Source: Melampsora larici-populina 98AG31 (lineage: Eukaryota > Basidiomycota > Pucciniomycetes > Pucciniales > Melampsoraceae). From it: 64,000 nt of DNA. The translations under genes were made by a program, and so were the position numbers. Position 1 is the stretch's first letter, and each line of letters begins with the position of its first letter. Positions 31,071 through 45,050 of the stretch are shown here, in pieces. Under the pieces are notes generated by a model. That model saw only the letters and a list, made by a program, of their open reading frames with translations, was not told the DNA's origin and did no database searches. The DNA lies in contig NW_006768773.1 in NCBI RefSeq assembly GCF_000204055.1, forward strand, positions 484,103-548,102, in the 5' to 3' direction.

Positions 31071-32420
31071 GTTTTTTGGAAAGTATGGACTTTTTCTTTT
31101 TAAAATTTATCTACAATTGCCGAGGATTTGATGAGTCTTGGTTTGGTACAAGTAAGGTATATGTTTGTAGACACTTTTATGAAAACGGTCGTTTTTCTAA
31201 AGAAAAAGATGCGATAAATTCTTCAGGATTTTTGATAGAACAAATTGGAGCTGTTGTTGGTATCTTGCAAAAATACTTTTTGGAGCTATAGAAGATTTTA
31301 TCGGTAAAAGATGAAATTTGGATAACAAAGAAATGAAGTGGAAAGACGGATGAGGGGAACGAAAAATTCTATCTCATCCGTGGCCACGTTAAGAACTCTT
31401 TTAAATGACAATGATAACCTGTCGTGGTAATTTTTCTCAACGGAACAATTCGGATCCTTAGACCCTTCCTGGTCTAGTTGTGAAGGTTATTTTGTCAATT
31501 TAAATATTCGAGCAAGACTAGACCCTTGGTCCAATCAACCAGGACCCTTGGTCCTGGTTACGTTGTCATACCTATTTTAGGACGAGTTCCACCGAGGCAT
31601 CAGTAGTATGCTCTACACGTAAGCGTGGACATCGCCCACCTTCGTCGTGCCTCCTGCGGAAAACTACAATTCCATCAAAATCTTGATCATAGTGCTTGTA
31701 CTTAAGCTTAAGCTTCATCACTGAAAGGCTGAAGTGACACCAGTGTGAAATGCTCGAGCCTCACAGCACTGCTACGTGATGCACCAAAAACTCAGGAGTC
31801 AGAGTCAGAATGAGAACACCCTTGGCAAAGGCCAACATTTTAATACCATTAAGTTGAAAGTCATGATTCAAAAATCCATGAAGTGCGCATTATTAGCATG
31901 TCAAATTTGAATGATAGTATATGTGCTATGTGCCTCCTAGGTTCTACAGTTTTTTTTGCAACTGCCCAGCCAGAAATATCGATTGTGCAAGCTTGGAATA
32001 TGATAATGTAGGGTGACTCTCATAGGTTTCATAGATGGTGATCAGATACTAAAATATTTAAAGCTAACAATCCAGCCAGTCATAGAAACCCTGAAGTGAA
32101 GCAACACAGGCCACATTGAGCAAGTCAGCGGGACATCTTTATCACTCAGATACTAAGTGAGAAGAGTGTATCAACAGAGAGAAGTAATGAAGATATCACA
32201 TTATCAACTCTTGGACACAAATAACATCTTGAGGAATTACAAGAAAGGAATTTTATTGCGGTTCGATCACGTTTGATTGGAATTCGGTTCAAGTTTAACC
32301 GTGACATTCATAAAGAATTTGTTGCACCACATTGGATTTCATCCGATAAAATATAGAACAATTTTGAAGACATCATATCCCATATCCTATAAGCCAGCAA
32401 TAGATATGTGGAAGTTTTTT
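31071..32420. other. Spacer with short inverted repeats
   Basis: No gene is seen. Clustered small palindromes lie at 31341-31381 (ACGGATGAG..CTCATCCGT), near 31459 (TAGACC..GGTCTA) and near 31540 (ACCAGGA..TCCTGGT). They probably mark the 5' end of the tyrosine-recombinase element. 31650-32420 is plain AT-rich DNA. Confidence 0.45.
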
Positions 32421-32824
32421 TCAATGACCAAGACGATAACCCATTGAACAATATCCAAGGAATACACGCTCGTGACAGCTGACTGAAGTAGCATTAGCAA
32501 AGATACCAGTAAAAACACAACTCAAGCAACGTTCGTAACAAGTTTCTAAATCAAGCCAAGCTCGTCTGAAAAAAAGAAATTAACCCAAACTGAATTCAGT
32601 AAACAGAAACTAGGTCTCGGAAAAAAAACGACTCACTTTTCCTTAAACCAAATCGAATCAGAGCATCTCTTACTATCAGTTGCATCTGAATGCTTGATAT
32701 CTCGTAGACATTTAAGATGTTCTGGTTGGTTAATTTGTCCTAAACCTTCAATGTAACATCCCGTCAGGAGAGCTCCCGGTAGAAAGACCCAGAGGAAAAA
32801 GATAGAGGTAATCTGAAATTTCAT
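32421..32824 (-). CDS. Small secreted cysteine-rich protein (candidate effector), 2 exons
   Basis: Exons 32824-32637 and 32565-32421 join across a 71-nt intron (GTGAGT donor; acceptor TTTTTTTCAG) to give 110 residues. The N terminus MKFQITSIFFLWVFLPGALL is a classic signal peptide with likely cleavage near residue 22. The mature part has eight cysteines: single ones at 23, 39 and 54, then CYERCLSC and two more. No family is recognised. Small size, secretion signal, cysteine content and a transposon-rich setting are what rust fungi show for candidate effectors. The role is an inference. A TATA-like ATATAAAG on the minus strand near 33167 may be its promoter, with a possible spliced leader. Confidence 0.65.
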
Positions 32825-33703
32825 ATTCTTATGCGCTCTGGCAAAGAACCTCTAGCGAGACTGAGTTTCTGAGGTACACAATGTCAATCACTCGATCTGG
32901 GCGTGAAACAGCGAATATCAGCAACCCGAGAGGTCCTTGTGGCCGTAAGGAATGCTCAGGCAAACCCTTTGTTTGCAAGCATCGCTGATGTCACTCACTT
33001 AGTGTTTCGTAAAAGAGCACGATAGGGTATAGGTCACTCCACGGCCTACGATCAACGCAGTGTGCAGTAACAAAGCGATCTTGGAAGTAGATAGTGAACG
33101 TGATAGAGGGAAAACGTTGATGCGGTTTAAGTTATATGGACAAGGAGGCCTGAGTTGGCCTGGTGCTTTATATGTTTGGGGTTCAAACTGGACGGTCACT
33201 CAATGTGTAATAGATTGAGCCTTCGACGCTGGCTAAAAATTACACTAGATCAACTTTCTTGCAAGATCCGTAGGTTGATCTTGATGAGCTTGTTAAAAAA
33301 CTTGTTCAAAGTGCTACAAAGTATGTAGCAGGCTTGGATTGATCGGTCATCTAAATAAACTGGTTGATTGCACTCATACATCCAATTAGCTCAACGTTCA
33401 TAAACACTACGCGATGATCAAGTGAATGGCGGACTAGGACGGACTAGATCGTGGTTCCTTTTCGTGGGTTTTGAACTCCAAACTGACAAGGAAGAACAAA
33501 AAGCTCAGCTTTTATTGACCTTAAACGTGAATTCCTCACGGTCAACCAAGCCCGAGGCAATTGTGACATTAATACGGCTTGATGGGTCTTTTTCCATGGC
33601 TGAACGCATCATCCATCTCAAATCTCCTGTGCGTGTATGTACATGGTCGTATTTACTTGCAAAAGCATCTTACTCTTCGACAAGTGGCCAAAAAGGAGGT
33701 TTT
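32825..33703. other. Spacer upstream of the secreted-protein gene
   Basis: The minus strand carries a TATA-like motif near 33167 and a GTGAGT donor near 32997, which may belong to a spliced leader of the gene at 32824. ORFs here lack recognisable domains. Confidence 0.35.
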
Positions 33704-33890
33704 GCCTGACAGCACAAGGGGATAGTGTGAGCCCAAGGCCATCGTCTCAACCACGCTGGCAAGCCAGGGAGCGGTCGAGGGCAATCAAAGATAAGAGTAA
33801 TTAATTGATTGGTTCGATGAACCAATACCAGTAATTACACTGATAAGAACAGATACTACACTTGATCTAAGCCAAAAGGCCAGAATGGAT
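33704..33890 (-). ncRNA. U2 spliceosomal snRNA
   Basis: The minus strand from 33890 reads ATCCATTCTGGCCTTTTGGC, then TTAGATCAAG, TGTAGTATCTGTTCTTATCA. This is the near-invariant 5' half of U2, including the branch-site recognition sequence GTAGTA. GGCTTAGATC is the variant I know from fission yeast. Downstream are a stem-loop ATTGGTTC..GAACCAAT (stem IIb position), an Sm-like site ATCTTTGA, a stem CTCGACC..GGTTGAG enclosing CTGGC..GCCAG (stem III), and a last stem closed by GCC..GGC (stem IV). The total of 187 nt matches U2. The exact 3' end is estimated. Confidence 0.95.
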
Positions 33891-34491
33891 ACTAAGGCAC
33901 CTCATTTTGGCGTAGATGTATTAAATCATTTGAGGTCGCGTTCGATTCACGAGAGACGCAATTGCTCATCTCTTGGACCCGGCAGAGGTGCAGGGAAAGG
34001 TCACCGAGGTTGTACCGAAGAGGGAAACAGTGGCAGGGGATGATCGATCACAAGAGGACTTGATCGGAACTGAATGGTTCGAACAAGGTTTCAAGGAGAA
34101 ACGGCAAAGTCTTGTATTTTAGTGTTGATGCTGCTTTCGAAAATGACGTGTCAAGATAATCGTCTCTTCCAGCTTCACATTGTGCTGATATGCCTCATGT
34201 GAGGTGACCGGCGCGCGTGAAGAGTTTAACCTGCAAACTCCACGAGGTTTGACTTCACTCCACAATCCTACCAAAACACAGTGCGACTAGGACAAACCGA
34301 AAGTGCAAATGATGGCACAGTTGATTGCGGAAGAGGCCAAAACAGGACCTGAGAATGTTGAAGTCTATGTCCTTTGAGCAATTTGGCATCACGTTATGTG
34401 TACATTTGGTATCAAGATGTGTATAGGCATCCAGGATTCACCGAAAGCAGGAAGAGGACACAGCATAGGCAGTTGATATTATAAAAAACTT
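33891..34491. other. Spacer upstream of U2 and downstream of the TyrRS gene
   Basis: This should hold the U2 promoter (minus strand, from 33891) and the TyrRS 3' end. I see no TATA box at a convincing distance and no other gene. Confidence 0.4.
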
Positions 34492-36501
34492 TCATTTGTC
34501 CTGATCACCCGACAGTATACTAACGAGCTTGTACGCAGTCTTTCCGCGCATCAATAAAATGAATTCACCTGCTAACAAATCGCTATCTTGGATGACATTG
34601 TCACGCAATGGCTGATGATTGACGGTGATTGCGCCGCTTTGCTTCAGGCTTCGCACTTCTCCTGCAGGGACGATATGCATTCCGAGTTTCCAAGTCAGAT
34701 TAGACCACAACACTCATGTTCAAGATGATCTCAACTGACCCTTCGATTTACATAAGCCTGAGAGCACTGCGATGCTATCAATACTGCAGCCAAGCACTTT
34801 GTTGGATTGCAAGCGTATGTGATGTGGCGATCCATCGAAAGCATCTTGAAATTGATTTGTCGTCAGCATTGAAAGGTTTCCTTTGGAGGGATGAAGTATT
34901 TCGGTAGCTGATAATGCTTGTGAGAGCCCTTCAGCTATAAATCAAAGGATATAACAAACGCATCAGCTCGATCTAAGCTACATGCTTCAAGTCAAACATA
35001 TTGAAAGACCTACATCCATGTACTAGAAGAATGATTTCTTGTGCAAGGAGTTTTTGAGGTTCGCGGCGTTGTCTGTCACCTTTTTGATGATCGTCCATAA
35101 CGCGGTTGATTACCTCCAGAGGTAAAAACGTTAACATTCGAAGATACTTATCTATCTCACTATCTGGAGTCCGTAGGAATGCCTGATAAAGTCATACATT
35201 AGCAAAATAGTGGCATCGGTGTTATGTGAAAAGGTAGCTAACCTGATAGAGGTCAACTGGTGGGGTAAGTCTAGATGATAACCAAAGCGCGTTACCAGCA
35301 CTTTTACCAAACTTTTCTCCCTTATGATTTAGTAAGAGTGGTAGTGTAACTCCATAACTTTGTGGTATTTCTGTTTCCACAAGTTCTGACGAAGATTGGT
35401 TGTTTTCTTTTTGATGTGTACCAATTTTGGTCATGATTTCAATCCCACTCATAATGTTCCCATATTGATCGCTACCACCGAGTTGGATCGTACAGTCATA
35501 TCGATGTCTCAATTGATTAAAGTCGTATGCTTGTAGTAATTGATATGTAAATTCGGTAAAAGAGATACCAGCACCAGAATCCATTCGCTGTTTAACGCTG
35601 CGTGTTCATTGAAACGGTTGTCTGATCAGCACTCGTACGTCAACAAGAAGCCACAATTTTGAAAATCGTAAAGCAATTCGAGCAAACGCTTCACCTGTCT
35701 CTGGCAAGCATAGACGCAATTCTGGCTATTTTTCCTACAGAGCCCAAAAAATCCAACAGGGTTAAACCTGAAAGCCATTCCATATTGTTTTTCACGCGAT
35801 GAAGCCATATTTGAGGTGATTTAGAATCTTGATGATCATCAGTGTGGCGAACTCGTGTTTGAGCATGCTTCAGAGCGGAGTCCAATATTTTGTTGACTTG
35901 TTTGTGGAGGCATTCCACATTAGAATCGACCAATGAACGTGAAAGGCTTGTACGTTCAGAGCTCCGACCAGAAGGATCACCTACTATCCCGGTTCCACCG
36001 CCGAGCTAAAGAACACAAGTGATCCAGTCAGTCAAAATAATGACGATAGTAGATATAAACTTCAACAACTTACAAGAACGATAGTCTTGTGACCATTGAG
36101 AGCAAAGTGAACGAGTCCGATAAGAGCCAACAAATTCCCTACATGTAGAGAGCTTGCAGTTGGATCGATACCTAAATAGATCGTCCTCGGTTGATCTATC
36201 AGATGTTGACGTACTGCACGACTTAGGTGAAGATAAGATTTCAGATCGTAAAGGTTGCCCAGAAGAAGGTTTTTTCATGGATCTTGACGGACCTGGTGAG
36301 TTGTGCAATGAGTTGACGACTTTCCAATTTATGAATCACATCTTGAGAATTGTTCGATTGAGGAAATTCCAATTTTGATGGACTGTAAGTTGTCTTTGAA
36401 AAGTAAACTGGTGAGAAGTTGGACATCCATCTTTGAGGATGGGAATGAGTGTTGGGTCTCAAAGTGAGCCGAAACTGTTGATGGACAAAGTGCCAGTTCA
36501 T
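34492..36501 (-). CDS. Mitochondrial tyrosyl-tRNA synthetase, 7 exons
   Basis: It charges mitochondrial tRNA-Tyr. Exons 36501-36293, 36221-36074, 36005-35695, 35597-35243, 35182-35014, 34934-34740 and 34661-34492 join in frame to 518 residues (yeast Msy1 about 490). After a basic presequence ([16 protein letters not shown]) come the N-terminal element [10 protein letters not shown], the class I signature region [30 protein letters not shown], the tyrosine-binding region [30 protein letters not shown], a KMSKS-like [12 protein letters not shown], and a C-terminal S4-like RNA-binding domain ([26 protein letters not shown]). The start was chosen as the first ATG in frame with an R-containing presequence. 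It is divergent from MCM3 with 328 bp between starts. Confidence 0.95.
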
Positions 36502-36829
36502 GAAATGATAAATCACAGTTTTCAAAAAAGTCAAGCAAGCTGATTGAATGCGGGAATATTTGGAAAACTTGATCGAAAATGTTGTATGGCTTTAGACAAT
36601 GGTGTTTGAGAGGTTTTTCCCATCCCAACTCTATCATCCTCCAAAGCTGACATTGCTCACTCCGAGTCCCAAGTTCCAATTCGTCGCGTCATTTTCTTCT
36701 CAATCACATTCAAAACTTTCAAAGCATACAACCTGGCCACAAAAGCGCCGTCTAGTCGATTCAACTCACAGGCAGCTCTCTTAACACGTACTTTGGGAAC
36801 TCACCAAGTTTTTCGCGAATCTCTAATCG
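36502..36829. promoter_or_regulatory. Bidirectional promoter region between TyrRS and MCM3
   Basis: 328 bp separate the two divergent start codons, so both promoters and 5' UTRs must lie here. No TATA box is evident. The short ORF at 36599-36784 has no support. Confidence 0.6.
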
Positions 36830-40141
<3,312 letters not shown>

Positions 40142-41184
40142 TAAGACTATTATCATATTGGACAGTGTTGTACCAAATAGTTTTATGGCTAAACAAACTG
40201 TAGATATTCATCAACTAGACTTTTGGCAACACTGACTCCAATAGTGTACAATAATATTAAGAATCGTTTTAAACAGCAGCATCTATGTCTTTTGCCTAGG
40301 TATATTGACATTATGATTACGAACATTCGTTCTCTTCTAACGATTACTTCGATTCGTCCTTGTTTCTTTTCAACTTGAATTTGTTTTGAGATGTTTGACA
40401 TATGGATTGTAAGGATAAGCATTTGTCTATGAAGTGCCCAAGAAGGGATAGAATTCTTTTTTTACTGGATAGTGTTAATTACCTCTGATCAGTAGTTGAG
40501 TGTGAAGGCAATGGGATGTTTGAATACTAGAACATCAGGATTTCTTTTCTAACAGTATCAAGGTTAGTTCCAATAACTTGATGCTAGCATGGGATAGGAT
40601 GCTTCACTACCGTCTCTTTTTCTTTTGATGCATGTCCTATATCACTGATCAATCCAGACTGGTTGAAGTACCAATATTGATTGATGTTTCGGTTCCTTTT
40701 GACCGGATAGTATATGTACACTACTGTTTATGATAGTGATACCCTTTCTATAGTGAACTCCCCTCATGAGTCTTACCTTCCTTTTGTGTTCATTCACAAA
40801 ATTGATGTTTTCCATTGCTTCTACCATTTGGTTTCCCTATGCAGCTACAACAGTAGTCTGGGGTTATATTTTGCATGGTTTCCCTATTTCCTGCCCTTGA
40901 GTTGCAGCTTTGTATGTAACAGGAATGTTTTAGATATAAGCATAATGCTCCATCGCTGTACGAGATATGTGTATAGTGAGCAATGGAGCTTTCGAGGGAA
41001 GTCTTATTGATCGTGCTGTTCGTCTTTTTGACGATGCATTTCAACATTCGACGACAAGACCCATACACCTCAATCATCTAGAACACGAAAACATCGAAGC
41101 CATCGATCGACTGGCATTGCTGTAACTTCTCGAACGCCAACCCATCTTGGTCACATTCTACAGCTTCAGATAACCTAATTCAAG
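40142..41184. other. Spacer between MCM3 and SmE
   Basis: No gene is seen. This contains the MCM3 3' UTR and the SmE promoter. ORFs here are short and without domains. Confidence 0.5.
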
Positions 41185-41882
41185 ATGTCGGGTCGACAAC
41201 AACGTGTGATGGTTCAACCCATCGTGAGATCCATTTTTGATCGATGTTATGAAATGGGTTCATCGCGACTGATGTGTTTATGCGATCATGTATTTTAGAA
41301 TGTTATTTTCAAACATCTCCAGGCTGGTCAGCTGGTTCATATCTGGCTATACGACAACACGGAATTCAGGCTCGAAGGAAAGATCATTGTGAGCTAATTT
41401 TCATTACTTTTGAATCAGCTTGACGGGTGATGCTCTCATCCTTGGCTGACAAAAAGTAGTTTAGAGGATCGGTATTGCTCTCAGTCTGAAGAGAGCGAGC
41501 GACGATCTCATCCCACCTACTCTGTAGTCTTTGTCACCTATATTCCTGACGGTTCATGTCACAACTTTCGCGTCTCTTCATCCAATACTCAAGCTCATCA
41601 CTCACGGTGCTTTTTCATTTTTTTGATTTCTTAGGGTTTTGATGAGTTCATGAATGTAGTACTTGATAACGCGTCTGAGGTCTGGGTTAAAGCCAAGAAG
41701 GGAACTCCTCACCGGGAGGCTGTTGAGAAGGGAACTCGAGTACCGCTAGGTGGGACAACTTTCATCATCCAACTGGTTATGTTCAAGTCTTTCTGACGCG
41801 CCTTGTTGTTTTGCCCGTATCAATAATAGGTCGTTTACTACTCAAAGGAGAAAACATCACCCTGATTGAAGCGCTGAAATGA
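41185..41882 (+). CDS. Small nuclear ribonucleoprotein E (SmE), 4 exons
   Basis: SmE is one of the seven Sm core proteins that ring the Sm site of U1, U2, U4 and U5 snRNA. Exons 41185-41223, 41299-41388, 41635-41749 and 41830-41882 give 98 residues (human 92). Both Sm motifs are clear: Sm1 IWLYDNTEFRLEGKIIGFDE followed by FMNVVLDNA, and Sm2 GRLLLKGENITLIEAL. The N terminus VMVQPINVIFKHLQ is typical of SmE. A longer loop between the Sm motifs (AKKGTPHREAVEKGTRVP) explains the small size excess. Its RNA partner U2 lies 7 kb away in this window; this is probably chance. Confidence 0.95.
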
Positions 41883-42857
41883 ATGAACCAAAAATTTTCA
41901 CCAATCCCGGTCATGCTTCTCAACTCTATTTGAAAATTCGACTCTCTTAGCTACTCCATTACAACTTTGGCGATTCTTGAATTTGACGAGTCGATATTTA
42001 AATAGATCAAAACTGTTTAGTCAATCATGATTTGAAGTCCATCCTGGTTTTGTGAATATCTGTCGAATCATGGAGAAAAACAACACCTGTCAGAAACTAT
42101 TGGGGTGATGGCAATTCATGCAATTATACCTTGCAAATGTACTCAAGCCTCACCGATCTACCTGGTGATGTTACCATACTACAGATTTGACAAATTTCAT
42201 CTTGGGATTGTCATCTGCGTCTAGAAATTTCATTACGCCCACTTTGAACAGCCAAAATTCTAGACCGCTCAGCATCTGGAGTTCGTGTGACTGTGGACCG
42301 CACTGTTGAGATCATGACTGATATCAGACTGGTACTGAAGATTGATTGCTGATCATATCTATTGAAGACGGTTCAAGATCACATCCCTTCCTTTGTTCTG
42401 CCCAATATTATCCGAGAAAAGAAGAGAAGCAAGTGACCGGTGATAATGCATTACTCCATGGGAAGCTGTCAATATTTGTCAAGAGTCCTTTGAAGTCACA
42501 CCCGTTGACAAAGAGAACTGGGAAGAAACCGCTATTGCCAATGCACACTTGATCTCCATCTCCATGTTAACCTTGAGGACGGCAACTCAGGAGAACTATG
42601 TATGCATGTGCTCCGTATGAGTTCGTATATTGTTATCCGAGTCGAAGTCGTTCTGAGTCGAGACTCGACCCAACAGCTCTCAACGCCAGGGGACTTTCAC
42701 ACTCGATGACAGCTATGTTCCAGCTACGTGACACCTGTGTGATTCTGCTATAAAATTCAAGATCGACTTTGATGACTTCATGAGATCCTCCAGAGACAGA
42801 TCTACATACAGACACTTCAGTCTTGTCTTGATCACTCTGAAAAGATAACTACGAAAA
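41883..42857. other. Spacer between SmE and the TMEM14-family gene
   Basis: I see no supportable gene. ORFs on both strands are short and domain-free. Confidence 0.5.
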
Positions 42858-43628
42858 ATGGCCTCCCAAACAACCGATTATCTTGGCGTGTTCGTTGATT
42901 TTATTCCCTATCAAGTTCTCCTTCGAAAGACTTTTTCAGACCCACCAATATGTGTTCCTCGTCGGTAGTGCTTACGCATTATTTGTAGCTGGCGGTGGGC
43001 TCATAGGGTGAGTAGTCCAAATGCAGCTCATTTGATTAGATGCGTATGTTCAAAGTCTAGGTTTTGATCGTGATTGAGCATTCGCATCGATCTCATCATT
43101 TCACTCTCGTAGTTATTTGAAAGCGTCTAGTGTACCTTCGTTAATCGCGGGTGGTGGCTCTGGTACGTCCTTCGCTCCATGATCATACCTACGTTTCGCA
43201 CCTGAATGGCATTCAAGCTGAACGTCATCTCCTCGTCCATAGGCGCACTGATTGGGCTGGGTGCATATCGTGCACAGGTTCATGGAAAGCCAGATTTGGT
43301 TTTCGGTATGCCACTCTCTCAACTTGACACGAAATTGACGCGCACTTCAAAAATATTATGATCGAGTGCAAGGGTTTGATAAGCTAACCCCCATGTGTTG
43401 ATTCATCCTCGAAGCTGTTAGCCTTGCATTGTCGATCTTCATGGGTAAAAGGTTTTTGAACTCTGGTAAACTGATGCCTGCAGGTATCACTTCTGTAAGA
43501 CCTTTTGATTTACTTATAATCAAGTGAATAGAAACTGATCATTCCCGTCAAATCCCTTCACTTGAATCTTTTAGATTGTATCTATAGCCATGGCAATTCG
43601 TTATGGACTCAGGCTATTGAAGAATTAA
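42858..43628 (+). CDS. TMEM14-family small membrane protein, 6 exons
   Basis: Six short exons join to 106 residues. The protein is almost all membrane segments with small residues: AYALFVAGGGLIGYLKA, SVPSLIAGGGSGALIGLGAY, AVSLALSIFMGKRFLNSGK and MPAGITSIVSIAMAIRYGL. Four hydrophobic helices, the GGxxGYxKAxSxPSL motif and the MGKRF..SGKxMPAG motif are diagnostic of TMEM14/UPF0136. Vertebrate TMEM14C acts in the mitochondrial inner membrane in porphyrin transport; fungal members are less well defined. Exon 4 was placed at the acceptor before GCGCACTG, which alone keeps the frame. Some boundaries are my choice among alternatives. Confidence 0.88.
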
Positions 43629-45050
43629 GAGTCTTTCTATGAAATATCTTGATAAAACAGCTGTTACAAGATGTAATTTGTCATACCAATATTTGGCAAT
43701 TCAAATGATGCTTTGCTACCAATATTGGGCACATAGATTACTGACAAGGTCAACTTACCTCAAGGAAGCGTCCTGCATGGGGTATTTTCATGGTCTTTCA
43801 TATACACGAAAGTCACAATGAGGTCAACAGGTATGGCATAAACACATCAGTTCATCAACCTTGAAAAATTTCGTTGAAAGTTGGATTTGTGTTGGTCATA
43901 TTGGACTAATACACTGGCACAATGTTCTTGAAAAAGTTGAGTTAACAAAGGACCTTGGAGTCTCTTATCCTTATTGGACTAAATAAAGATTCATGGAGCC
44001 ATATTCCACCAACAGACCAGCACTGCAAGTTGATTTGACTCTGACTGTTCAAAGCTTTTTGCTGATGAAAAATCATCTGTACACCAAATCATCTGTACTA
44101 CACAGAGCATAGAGATAGACATATTGGCCCTTGGAGGCCCGCAAGTTATTTTGCACTATATAGTCAGGGTTTCCTACCTCACAAGATATAATGTCCACCT
44201 CTAAGCTGATTATGCTCAGGTGAAGTTCACTTTAGAGATGGATATTTGTTGAGTGCACTGCTAGGGCAAAAAGAGGCCTCATCTATGAGCCCTTGAAGCA
44301 CAAACTTCCAAGGTTAGTTCTAATACTATGATAGCTTCCTGGCTATGATTGTATGTCCCCAAGTCCAAGGCCTTCCCAGGTGCTTTGCCAAGTCAATTTT
44401 CTGACTAGCAGTCTCTCCTTTGCATGTATACAAACTTAAAAGTTTAGCGTTTTATAGCTTCTGATGAAAATTAGACCCATGATTGAACGTCCAAGTGCAT
44501 GCGTGAGGTCAACAGACAAGATTTAGAGATCTTGAATTAGTTTGTGGGGTAAAGATTCAGTGATCAAGTGAGAAGATTTGGTTGGATTTGCAGAAAATCA
44601 GTGGGCAATTATACAAGAATGGAGCCTGTGACAACAAAACAACTGCTCTCCATCAGAGATATCCGGATTATGCCATAGATGATAGAGGGCAGGAGAAATC
44701 GATCAAAGATGTCATATTAACCCATTAAAGCTTCAATTTATTCCCTTGAGAGCTTTTGGCGTATCTCCTTGTGGTTTTCGGAGCAGGATCTCATCATGAT
44801 ATGTGGTGTTTCCCCTTGAGTTCTCCAATTGGCAAGACGCTGGCTGTCTGGAGTGACTCTGGACTGCATAATGATCGAGACTGTCAGCTGGCGTGACATA
44901 TAGGTTCTTGATGATTAAGGTGACATCTCTTGAGTCGGTGTTTACCATTTGATCAGCTCATCAAGTCTGTCGAATCACTCAGTCATCAACCCTTCATCAT
45001 CATCTTCGTATCATCTTCGTCTTACTCTTCAAGTCTCTCAACTTTCTTCA
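43629..45050. other. Spacer between TMEM14 and importin genes
   Basis: AT-rich DNA without a supportable gene. Motifs such as CACTATATAG near 44155 recur at 14665 and may be scattered transposon remains. Confidence 0.4.

Larger units (their letters stand above)
25217..31650 (-). mobile_element. Tyrosine-recombinase retrotransposon (DIRS/Ngaro type), ends not resolved
   Basis: Reading the minus strand, the order is gag-like ORF, RT with RNase H, tyrosine recombinase. That combination is found only in DIRS-like elements. No methyltransferase ORF lies between RNase H and recombinase, which favours the Ngaro/PAT side over DIRS1. These elements integrate through the recombinase, so no target duplication is expected. 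The stated limits are approximate. Two in-frame TGA codons break the RNase H. Confidence 0.82.

Noticed and set aside
33422..33709. 95-residue plus-strand ORF
   Set aside because: It has no domain and runs into the 3' end of the U2 gene.
33930..33965. tRNA-like T-arm word GCGTTCGATTC
   Set aside because: No A box, no acceptor stem pairing and no anticodon arm at the right distance.
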